This document shows positions 7,021 through 12,520 of a DNA stretch of 12,520 nt, in pieces. A program made the position numbers and the translations under genes. Every line of letters starts with the position of its first letter. Positions within the stretch are counted from its first letter, which is position 1. Under the pieces are notes generated by a model. That model was not told the DNA's origin, did not search any database, and saw only the letters and a list, made by a program, of their open reading frames with translations. This stretch comes from JAKORR01 sp964608495 (GTDB lineage: Bacteria; Armatimonadota; Zipacnadia; Zipacnadales; FEN-943), in NCBI GenBank assembly GCA_964608495.1, contig CAZSOQ010000158.1, forward strand, positions 1 to 12,520, in the 5' to 3' direction.

Positions 7021-7481
7021 CAGTCAAGTGTCGGCTCCGCGCTTCTCAGCATTGCTCTGACGATGTCCGAACGGGTGATGATGCCCACGACCTTCCCGTC
7101 CTCGATCACGGGAATGCGGCGGATGTGATGCCGCAGCATGAGCAGGGCCGCCTCGGCCAGGGAGGTATCGGTGGCCACGGTGTACAGGGGCTTGCGGTGC
7201 ATGATCTGGCCCACCGGGATCGTGGCCAGGTGCTCCCGACCCTCCTCGTCAATGAAGTCCGCTTCGGGCGGCAGGAACGACACGTCCGCCATCATCTGCA
7301 CCGACCTGGGCAGGCCCACGCGCATCAGATCCGCCTCCGAGACGACCCCCACGAGCCTGCCCTCGCCGTTGACCACGGGCAGACTGGCGAACCCGGAGCT
7401 CAGTATCCTCTCGGCGGCGACCAGGGCCGTATCGCTCTCGTGGACTGTCTCCACTTCCGTTTGCATGTACTCGCTGACCAA
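7020..7481 (-). CDS. CBS-domain pair protein
   Basis: A 153-residue soluble protein made of two CBS motifs. CBS1 covers about 1-58 and ends in VGVVSEADLM; CBS2 covers about 88-147 and ends in VGIITRSDIVRAML. They are joined by a longer, acidic linker (about 60-88). CBS pairs commonly bind adenine nucleotides such as AMP, ATP or SAM and control a partner. The next gene, overlapping by one base, is an ion transporter, so the protein may regulate that transporter in trans; this is inferred from position. The TTG start at 7481 is preferred over an ATG at 7466 because GAGGTG (opposite 7488-7493) lies 6 nt upstream, and because it gives the usual family beginning (VSEYMQTEVETV). Confidence 0.9.
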   Translation of the reverse strand: MVSEYMQTEVETVHESDTALVAAERILSSGFASLPVVNGEGRLVGVVSEADLMRVGLPRSVQMMADVSFLPPEADFIDEEGREHLATIPVGQIMHRKPLYTVATDTSLAEAALLMLRHHIRRIPVIEDGKVVGIITRSDIVRAMLRSAEPTLD

Positions 7482-7522
7482 GGCTTACACCTCGCGGAAG
7501 GACGATCGGCGCAGCACTGGCG

Positions 7523-7528
7523 AGTATA
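7523..7528 (-). promoter_or_regulatory. Candidate -10 box for the minus-strand operon
   Basis: Read on the minus strand the bases are TATACT, one change from the sigma70 TATAAT consensus and unusually A+T-rich for this DNA. Transcription would begin near 7516 and give a leader of roughly 35 nt before the CBS gene. No good -35 box is seen 16-18 nt upstream, so the assignment rests on the -10 box and its position. Confidence 0.45.
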
Positions 7529-7580
7529 CCATCAAGGCGCGGGGCTCGACAGTGGCGCCCAGGGAGCCGGGTCCTACGTC

Positions 7581-7594
7581 GGGGCCATGGCCCC
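7581..7594. promoter_or_regulatory. 14-bp palindrome in the divergent promoter region
   Basis: GGGGCCATGGCCCC is a perfect 14-bp palindrome with no spacer, midway in the 211-nt gap between the divergent CBS and rsmE genes. It could be an operator for a dimeric regulator acting on either side. G+C richness raises the odds of chance occurrence, and no second copy was noticed in the window. Confidence 0.25.
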
Positions 7595-7655
7595 CAGCCG
7601 CAGCTCGGCCCGTCGGCGGGCGAGGGTCCGGCTGGCGGCGCGTCCCGGATTGGGC

Positions 7656-7661
7656 TAGAAT
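7656..7661 (+). promoter_or_regulatory. Candidate -10 box for rsmE
   Basis: TAGAAT, one change from TATAAT, lies 31 nt before the rsmE ATG, which would give a leader of about 25 nt. The sequence 17 nt upstream (TGGCGG, 7633-7638) is only a weak -35 match. Confidence 0.4.
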
Positions 7662-7692
7662 AGCGCCGCCGCGGACGTGAGACCGACAGACC

Positions 7693-8436
7693 ATGACGAA
7701 GCCACGGGTGTTGCTCAAGCCGGGGGAGGTGCGCGGGGACGAGATCATTGTCGAGGGCGAACGCGCGCACTACCTCGCGAGGGTCTTGCGTCTCGGCGCG
7801 GGCGATGCCTTCGTGGCGGCCGATCCGGGGGGCCGCGAGCTCGAGGCCGAGATAGTGGCGCTAGGGGAAGGGTGGGTCCGGGCACGCTGGCTCGTCAGCC
7901 ACGAGGCCCGGGGCGAGCCGGCGCATCCCATCCACATCGCTCTCGGCGTCCTCAAGGGCAAGGCGATGGACTGGGCGGTGCAGAAGGTCACGGAGGTCGG
8001 CGCCTCCGCCCTTCTGCCTGTGCTGACGGAACGGGGCGTGGTCCGGCTCGATGATCGCCGCTGGGGACCCCGCCTCCAGCGCTGGCAGGAGATCGCTGCC
8101 CAGGCCGTCCGGCAATGCGGTCGCAGCCGCCCACCAGAGGTGTCACGGCCCCTGTCGGTGCCCGAGCTGGCGGACCTGTGCCGGGCCGGCGCCCTGCCCT
8201 GGCTGCTGCTCGATCCGCGGGCCGAAGAGGCGTGCGGGTTCAGGGCCGCCCTGGGCTCGGCAGCGGGCGCGGGGCTCATCATCGGCCCCGAGGGCGACTT
8301 CACCCAGGCCGAGAGGGACCTTCTGCTGGCCGCTGGGGCCGTACCCGTGAGCCTGGGCCCGCGGGTGCTGCGGGCCGAGACGGCGGCGGTCGTGGCCTGC
8401 GCGCTGGCCCTGCATACTCTGGGAGAACTTGGGTGA
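7693..8436 (+). CDS. rsmE: 16S rRNA (uracil1498-N3)-methyltransferase
   Basis: RsmE uses S-adenosylmethionine to methylate N3 of U1498 in helix 44 of 16S rRNA, at the decoding site. This 247-residue protein has the normal family length: an N-terminal PUA-like RNA-binding part (HYLARVLRL at 26-34), then a SPOUT methyltransferase domain with the trefoil knot at the C terminus. Landmarks are KGKAMDWAVQKVTEVGA (88-104), QAVRQCGR (137-144), IIGPEGDFTQAE (196-207) and SLGPRVLRAETAA (220-232), the last two lining the SAM pocket. It diverges from the CBS gene and ends 13 nt before the solute-binding protein, so the two may share a transcript. The ATG has no strong SD; it is chosen because it gives the expected N terminus. 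Confidence 0.96.
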   Translation: MTKPRVLLKPGEVRGDEIIVEGERAHYLARVLRLGAGDAFVAADPGGRELEAEIVALGEGWVRARWLVSHEARGEPAHPIHIALGVLKGKAMDWAVQKVTEVGASALLPVLTERGVVRLDDRRWGPRLQRWQEIAAQAVRQCGRSRPPEVSRPLSVPELADLCRAGALPWLLLDPRAEEACGFRAALGSAAGAGLIIGPEGDFTQAERDLLLAAGAVPVSLGPRVLRAETAAVVACALALHTLGELG

Positions 8437-8449
8437 GGCGATCAAGGCA

Positions 8450-9850
8450 ATGCACGATACAGACCGTGGTACAGCCAGGAATCGCGAAGAAAGGGCCCGT
8501 ACCGTCCGCGGGGGCCGCGTGGTCCTGATGGCGCTGCTCGCGGCCGGACTGGCGGCTCTTCTGGCCGCCGGATGCGGCCGGAAGCCGCCTCCGGGCGCCG
8601 AGGCACAGACCCCCGGCGCCTCGGCGACAGCCGTGCCCAAGACCGAGCTGACCCTCTTCACCTGGACCCGCGAAGACGAGCTGGCCGTCAACCAGGAGCT
8701 GGTCAGGGAGTTCGAGGCGGCGCACCCCGACATCAGCGTGCGGATCACCAACGTTGCGGGCAGCTATGAGGCCATGGCCAAGCTGCACACGATGGTGGCG
8801 GGGCGCGAGCCGCCGGACGTGGCCGCCATCCACGGGGGCTTCCACCTGAGCTTCGCTCAGAGCGGCGCGCTGGCCGGACTGGCCCCCCTGATCGCGCAGG
8901 ACGCGGCCTTCGACGCGGAGGACTTCCCCTCGCGACTGCTGGACCTGTGTCGCTGGCAGGGCAAGCTGTACTCGCTGCCGCGCTACACGTCCGTGTACGC
9001 GCTGTTCTACAACAAGGACCTGTTCGACGCGGCGGGAGTGCCCTACCCGGACGCGCAGGGGGAGTGGACCTGGGACCAGTACCTGAAGACCGTGCGCGAC
9101 CTGACGCAGGACCAGACAGGCGACGGTAAGCCTGACCAGTGGGGCGCGTACATAGACTTCTGGCAGGCGCGGCTGTACCCGTGGCTATGGCAGAACGGCG
9201 CGGACCTGCTGGACGCGAAGCGCGAGCGACTGACGCTGGACACGCCCGAGGCGGCGGAGGCGATGAGATTCCTGGTGGACCTGCGGCTGAAGTACGGCGT
9301 GACGCCGCCGCCCACGCCTGGGGAGAAGAACGAGGGGCTGGAGATGCTGCTGCAGGGGAGGGCCGCGACCTTCCTGTCGGGACCGTGGGACGTGGGCGCC
9401 CTGAAGGAGCGGGCGGGCTTCAACTGGGACGTGTGGCACCTGCCCAAGAAGAAACAGCGGGCCACCATGCTGGGCACCGAGAACTACGCGCTCATGGCCG
9501 GCGGCAAGCACCCCCAGGAGGCGTGGGAGCTGCTGAAGTTCCTGGTCAGCCCGCGCGCCCAGGAATTCATGGCCGAGAAGATGGACAAGATGCCCTCGCG
9601 GCAGTCGGTGCTGACGGGGGCGTATGTGCAGGCGCCGGTGAACTATAACCGCCGCGTCTTCGTCGAAGCCCTGGACTATGCCAAGGCGCCGCCTAACATC
9701 CCGGAGTGGGACAAGGTGCAGCACCTGATGCAGGAGGAGTTGGACCTGGTCTGGGTCGGCAAGAAGCCCGTATCGCAGGGGATTCAGGACGCCGTGCGCA
9801 AGGTGAATCGCGCGCTGGCGGCCCTGCGCGAGGAGTCGGCCGGAACCTGA
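8450..9850 (+). CDS. Extracellular solute-binding lipoprotein, ABC sugar-type (family 1)
   Basis: A 466-residue lipid-anchored binding protein of the carbohydrate ABC importer type. An arginine-rich n-region and hydrophobic core end at LLAAGC, with C42 the likely lipidated cysteine. The mature part opens with TELTLFTWTREDELAVNQELVREFEAAHP, typical of family 1 proteins, and continues with the usual PPDVAAIHGG, LPRYTSVYALFYNKDLFDAAGVP and LLKFLVSPRAQEFM segments. Residues rich in Trp and Tyr in the cleft suit sugar or oligosaccharide binding, but the ligand is not known. No permease or ATPase gene follows, so it is an orphan. The ATG at 8450 is chosen with GTGAGG (8433-8438) upstream; a TTG at 8429, overlapping the rsmE end, would add seven residues and cannot be excluded. 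Confidence 0.92.
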   Translation: MHDTDRGTARNREERARTVRGGRVVLMALLAAGLAALLAAGCGRKPPPGAEAQTPGASATAVPKTELTLFTWTREDELAVNQELVREFEAAHPDISVRITNVAGSYEAMAKLHTMVAGREPPDVAAIHGGFHLSFAQSGALAGLAPLIAQDAAFDAEDFPSRLLDLCRWQGKLYSLPRYTSVYALFYNKDLFDAAGVPYPDAQGEWTWDQYLKTVRDLTQDQTGDGKPDQWGAYIDFWQARLYPWLWQNGADLLDAKRERLTLDTPEAAEAMRFLVDLRLKYGVTPPPTPGEKNEGLEMLLQGRAATFLSGPWDVGALKERAGFNWDVWHLPKKKQRATMLGTENYALMAGGKHPQEAWELLKFLVSPRAQEFMAEKMDKMPSRQSVLTGAYVQAPVNYNRRVFVEALDYAKAPPNIPEWDKVQHLMQEELDLVWVGKKPVSQGIQDAVRKVNRALAALREESAGT

Positions 9851-9853
9851 GGT

Positions 9854-9881
9854 GTGACACCGACGTCTTCAAGGGTAGGAT
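9854..9881 (+). promoter_or_regulatory. Candidate sigma70-type promoter for the thioredoxin-like gene
   Basis: GTGACA (9854-9859) and TAGGAT (9876-9881) are separated by 16 nt, each a fair match to the -35 and -10 consensus. They lie just after the stop codon of the solute-binding protein and in locally A+T-richer DNA. Transcription would start near 9888, giving a leader of about 28 nt that includes the strong SD at 9902-9907. Confidence 0.4.
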
Positions 9882-9915
9882 GAATTAGGTAACATGGTTT
9901 CAGGAGGGTTCTTGA

Positions 9916-10767
9916 TTGCGAGCACACTTGGCTGCTCTGACCGTGGCGTTTCTGATTGGCACGCTGTCGCTGGCCTCGGCGGATGGGATTCCCTGGCTCT
10001 CGTCGCTCGATGAGGGCCTGCAGGCGGCCCGAGGGCAGGACAAGCTGGTGATGGTGGACTTCTATTCCGACCTTTGCGACTGGTGCAAGGAGCTGGACCG
10101 GCTCGTCTACACCGAGCCGATGGTCCAGGACGCCAGTAGGGAGCACTTCGTGCCGGTCAAGCTCGACGGTGGCAGGCACGACGACCTGGTCACCAAGTAT
10201 GACCTTGACGGGTACCCGACGGTGATCTTCCTGGACGCGCAGGGGGAAGAGATCAGCCGGATCAGGGGATTCGAGCCTGCCGACCTGTTCCTCGCCGACA
10301 TGATGGATGCCGTGGAGCTGAAGGCACTGAAGAGTGAAGCCGTAGACCTTGAGAAGGCGGTCAAGGCCGGCGAGGGCGGCTTCGAGGCCTACGCGCGGCT
10401 GGGCCACATCTACCGGCGGCTGGGGAAGACGGAGCTGGCCCGCACGTACCTGACGAAGGCGCACGAGACGGGCCAGACGTCCCCGGACTTCGCGCTGGAC
10501 TGGATCCTGGGGACCGAGAAGGCCTCGCCCGCCGTGGAGGCCTTGGACAAGTGGATCAAGGCCAATCCCGAGCACAGCAGGCGCTGGGAAGCGGGGTACG
10601 AGCTGGGCATGGCCAAGGCCAGGCTCAGGCAGTGGGAAGGCTCGGTGGACGTGTTCCGGGGTGTGGCGAAGGGCGCGGGCGACAGTGCCTGGGCCGCGCG
10701 GTCCAGGTTCGTGGCCAGCATCATCGAGGAGCGCTATCTCAAGCCGGCTGAGGACTGCCGCACTTGA
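9916..10767 (+). CDS. Secreted thioredoxin-like protein with TPR-like helices
   Basis: A 283-residue exported protein. Residues 1-22 are a signal peptide (hydrophobic AALTVAFLIGTLSLASA). Residues about 28-135 form a thioredoxin fold with KLVMVDFYSDLCDWCKEL: the redox pair is C54 and C57 in a CDWC motif, and the cis-proline is P101 in GYPTVIF. This is the thioredoxin_7/DsbD-C-terminal type, expected to reduce or exchange disulfides outside the cytoplasm. Residues about 155-270 hold TPR-like helix pairs (AYARLGHIYRRLGKTELARTYLTKA and a later GYELGMAKARLRQWEGSVDVF), probably for protein contact. The TTG start is well supported by AGGAGG at 9902-9907, 8 nt upstream. Partner proteins are unknown; the neighbouring exported lipoprotein may only be adjacent. 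Confidence 0.9.
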   Translation: MRAHLAALTVAFLIGTLSLASADGIPWLSSLDEGLQAARGQDKLVMVDFYSDLCDWCKELDRLVYTEPMVQDASREHFVPVKLDGGRHDDLVTKYDLDGYPTVIFLDAQGEEISRIRGFEPADLFLADMMDAVELKALKSEAVDLEKAVKAGEGGFEAYARLGHIYRRLGKTELARTYLTKAHETGQTSPDFALDWILGTEKASPAVEALDKWIKANPEHSRRWEAGYELGMAKARLRQWEGSVDVFRGVAKGAGDSAWAARSRFVASIIEERYLKPAEDCRT

Positions 10768-10780
10768 GGCTAGGCCTAGG

Positions 10781-10796
10781 CGGCTCGGTCGAGCCG
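10781..10796 (+). terminator. Small hairpin after the thioredoxin-like gene
   Basis: CGGCTC (10781-10786) pairs with GAGCCG (10791-10796) around a GGTC loop, 13 nt after the stop codon, followed by TTCTC. It is a weak terminator candidate that precedes a better one. Confidence 0.4.
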
Positions 10797-10821
10797 TTCT
10801 CAGGAAGATAAGGAACACACC

Positions 10822-10860
10822 GCCGCGCGGGTCCACTGGGTCCGCGCGGCTTGCGTTCTG
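10822..10860 (+). terminator. Intrinsic terminator after the thioredoxin-like gene
   Basis: GCCGCGCGG (10822-10830) pairs perfectly with CCGCGCGGC (10842-10850) around an 11-nt loop. The stem is followed at once by TTGCGTTCTG, a T-rich though interrupted tract. The position, 55 nt after the stop codon, fits termination of the plus-strand genes before the separate downstream gene. Confidence 0.65.
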
Positions 10861-11068
10861 TGGCTGGGACGGACGTGGGGCGACCGGGCGCGAACAGAGC
10901 TACGGGCCCTCCGCACAGACAGACGGACTCGAGCCCGGCGCCGCAGGACTTGGCCCCCGGCCCGCGAATCCTACCCGCGCAGGAGCCCTCGGCGCCAGAC
11001 GCGGGCACGGCAACGCCCGCCGGTGCCCCGGGGTGCGCGATCCGGTCGCCTCGACGGAGGGATACGCC
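10861..11068. other. Non-coding spacer before the last gene
   Basis: This stretch, together with the two hairpins before it, forms a gap of about 300 nt between the thioredoxin-like gene and the last gene. Its composition is high G+C and no conserved protein frame or RNA gene is seen. No convincing -35/-10 pair was found. The only clear signal is GGAGG at 11056-11060, the SD of the next gene. Confidence 0.6.
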
Positions 11069-12520
11069 GTGAACTGGCACACAGCGCTCGCCGCGGTACT
11101 ACTCGGCCTTGGCTTGGTGGTAGGCTTGGGCGTTTCCGCCCCGGCCGCGGAGCAGCGGACCGTGGAGACGTGGTGGCAGGGGGTGGAGGAATTCGACAAG
11201 GCGCAGGTCGAGAACGCCATGGACGCGGCGGTGCGCCGTCCGGGCAAGTCGGGCGGAGTGTCCATGCCGGCCGTCTTCCTGCATCCCGTGAACCAGGACC
11301 GGGCCGTGCTGTCCTACCCGCCCTTCTCGACGGCGCTGGCGGGCGAGCGCGTGTTCTTCCTGGGGTACGCGGGGATCGCCGACGGCTTCGAGTGGGGTGA
11401 GGCGGAGCATCCGGCTGACGGGGCGCGGTTCTACGTGCTGGCCGACGGCCAGGACGTGGCCACGGCCTACGTGGAGGAGAGCAAGTGGGTGCCCCTGGCG
11501 GCGGAGCTTCGCGGCCCGAAGGCCGAGAACGAGGTCTTCGAGCCCAGGATGGCCCTGGCCACCGACGCCGGGCCGGCGGGCAACTCGAACTACGACTGGG
11601 CGATGTTCGGCGACCCGATGGCCGTCAGCGTGGACGGCCAGGCGCTCGCCCAGGGCGCGGCGGTGACGGGCGCCAGCGGCGTGGTCATCGCGCGCGTCCG
11701 CGGCGGCGAGGGCAGGCTGATCATCGAGGGGCTGAATCAGGCGGGCGAGCCGGTGGAGGGAGCCCAGACGGCCGTGGACGTGGCCCAGCCCACGGACCTC
11801 ACCTTCGTGAGATTCGACTTCTCCGCCAGTGTCGAGTGTGTCCAGTGGCGCTGGCGGGCCGAGGGAGTGACGGTGGCGGCCGCGTGGGGCGGAAGCTGGC
11901 AGCCGCACCTCGTCATGGACACCCTCGGGCCGACGCAGGCGGTGACCTTCGCCGGGGAAGGCCTGCGCGTACGCGCGGCGGTGCGCAACACGGGCCCCGG
12001 GCCGCTGCTGCCCGAGCACGAGGCCTATGTGGAGTGCCGCGGCGAGCGCCGCCCCGTGGAGCGCCTGGCTGCGGGCGAGACCGCCACGGTGGAATTCGAG
12101 CTGGGCCCACCGGGCCTCAAGCCCGACCAACTCGAGGCCATGGCCGTGTGCGGCAAGCGGGGCATCGGGCGGATCGTGGGGGGCGAGCCGCTGGTGTGGC
12201 CGCAGCTTCCCGATCTGCCCTCCGCCAGGCCCGAGAAGGCCCGCGCGCAGCAGCTCAACGAGGACTACCTGCTTCTCGAGAACCCGATCTGCCGCTGGGT
12301 CGTGAACAAGAAGCACGGGGGCCTGGGAGCGCTGGTGTACGTGTGGACGGAGAAGGGCTGGGAGCTGGCCGGGGCGGTGGTGCCCTGGGTGGAAACCGCC
12401 GAGGCGCCTGTGGGCTCCGGCACGCCCGGCTTCTCTACCGTCCGCGCGACCCAGGCCGACGGGGCTGTCCGGCTTGAGGCCGAGGCCACCTGGAAGGCCC
12501 TGGACTATACGGTCACGGCC
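11069..12520 (+). CDS. Large secreted multidomain protein, truncated at window end
   Basis: The frame stays open from GTG 11069 to the last base, giving 484 codons with no stop, so the C terminus is missing. GGAGG (11056-11060) lies 8 nt before the GTG. Residues 1-27 are a signal peptide (ALAAVLLGLGLVVGLGVSAPAA). Residues about 65-195 look like a beta-rich domain (RVFFLGYAGIADGFEW, YDWAMFGDPMAVSVDG) that resembles carbohydrate-binding or NPCBM-type jelly rolls. Residues about 296-345 resemble a CARDB-like Ig domain (LRVRAAVRNTGPGPLLPEHEAYV then AGETATVEFEL). From about 395 a new beta-rich part begins (DYLLLENPICRWVVNKKHGGL). The order suggests an extracellular protein that handles polysaccharide or other polymers, but no catalytic domain is visible and the domain names rest on resemblance only. 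It is probably transcribed on its own after the upstream terminator. Confidence 0.8.
   Translation, partial: MNWHTALAAVLLGLGLVVGLGVSAPAAEQRTVETWWQGVEEFDKAQVENAMDAAVRRPGKSGGVSMPAVFLHPVNQDRAVLSYPPFSTALAGERVFFLGYAGIADGFEWGEAEHPADGARFYVLADGQDVATAYVEESKWVPLAAELRGPKAENEVFEPRMALATDAGPAGNSNYDWAMFGDPMAVSVDGQALAQGAAVTGASGVVIARVRGGEGRLIIEGLNQAGEPVEGAQTAVDVAQPTDLTFVRFDFSASVECVQWRWRAEGVTVAAAWGGSWQPHLVMDTLGPTQAVTFAGEGLRVRAAVRNTGPGPLLPEHEAYVECRGERRPVERLAAGETATVEFELGPPGLKPDQLEAMAVCGKRGIGRIVGGEPLVWPQLPDLPSARPEKARAQQLNEDYLLLENPICRWVVNKKHGGLGALVYVWTEKGWELAGAVVPWVETAEAPVGSGTPGFSTVRATQADGAVRLEAEATWKALDYTVTA

Noticed and set aside
8429..8449. TTG start for the solute-binding protein overlapping the end of rsmE
   Set aside because: The nearest purine-rich stretch (8422-8425) is only about 3 nt away, too close for a good SD. 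The ATG at 8450 has GTGAGG upstream and gives a full signal peptide.
10851..11072. A small open frame whose first residues (MRSVAGTDVG) resemble the activase start (MRSVAGLDLG); 21 of 30 bases match
   Set aside because: The likeness ends after about ten residues, the frame starts in the terminator tail without an SD, and the rest is low-complexity. It is probably chance, though a tiny duplicated fragment cannot be fully excluded.
1..12520. tRNA or rRNA genes, CRISPR repeats, insertion sequences or phage genes
   Set aside because: No cloverleaf-like segments, regularly spaced direct repeats, transposase motifs or phage proteins were seen on either strand; apart from the opening palindrome nothing suggests a mobile element.

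Overview
The window is about 12.5 kb of very G+C-rich bacterial DNA with strong third-position G/C bias, close gene packing and many genes that start at GTG or TTG behind good Shine-Dalgarno (SD) sequences. A Gram-negative-type or related free-living bacterium is suggested by gmhA (heptose for lipopolysaccharide or surface glycans), a lipoprotein-type solute-binding protein, several Sec-type signal peptides and a radical SAM enzyme related to the futalosine menaquinone pathway. The large, poorly characterised secreted or propeller-containing proteins fit lineages such as Planctomycetota, Armatimonadota or neighbouring candidate phyla. That placement is inference and no marker here fixes the phylum.

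Left part, 1-3393, plus strand. The window opens with a perfect 34-bp inverted repeat (1-84), followed by a G+C-rich leader that can fold into two more hairpins. A divergent MqnE/MqnC/CofH-type radical SAM protein (222-1259) follows. After a 211-nt spacer comes a 640-residue protein (1471-3393) with propeller-like repeats joined to a probable alpha/alpha-barrel domain.

Middle part, 7481-3437, minus strand. Five genes form a likely operon, read right to left: a CBS-pair protein, an ArsB/NhaD-type ion transporter, a 2-hydroxyacyl-CoA dehydratase activase homologue, a secreted TPR plus CAP-domain protein, and GmhA. The first four are linked by a 1-nt overlap, a 10-nt gap and a 4-nt overlap. GmhA follows after 50 nt with its own SD. 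A convergent 43-nt spacer separates gmhA from the propeller protein.

Right part, 7693-12520, plus strand. rsmE (16S rRNA m3U1498 methyltransferase) diverges from the CBS gene across a 211-nt region that holds candidate promoters for both directions and a 14-bp palindrome. It is followed 13 nt later by an orphan extracellular solute-binding lipoprotein, then by a secreted thioredoxin-like protein with TPR-like helices. Two hairpins, one of them a likely intrinsic terminator, lie after that gene. The last gene (11069 to the edge) is a long secreted protein cut by the window end.

I see no tRNA, rRNA, CRISPR array, transposase, toxin-antitoxin pair or phage gene. Most genes belong to known families. 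The items most worth checking are the opening palindrome, the divergent radical SAM enzyme, the activase that has no dehydratase beside it, and the two large uncharacterised proteins.
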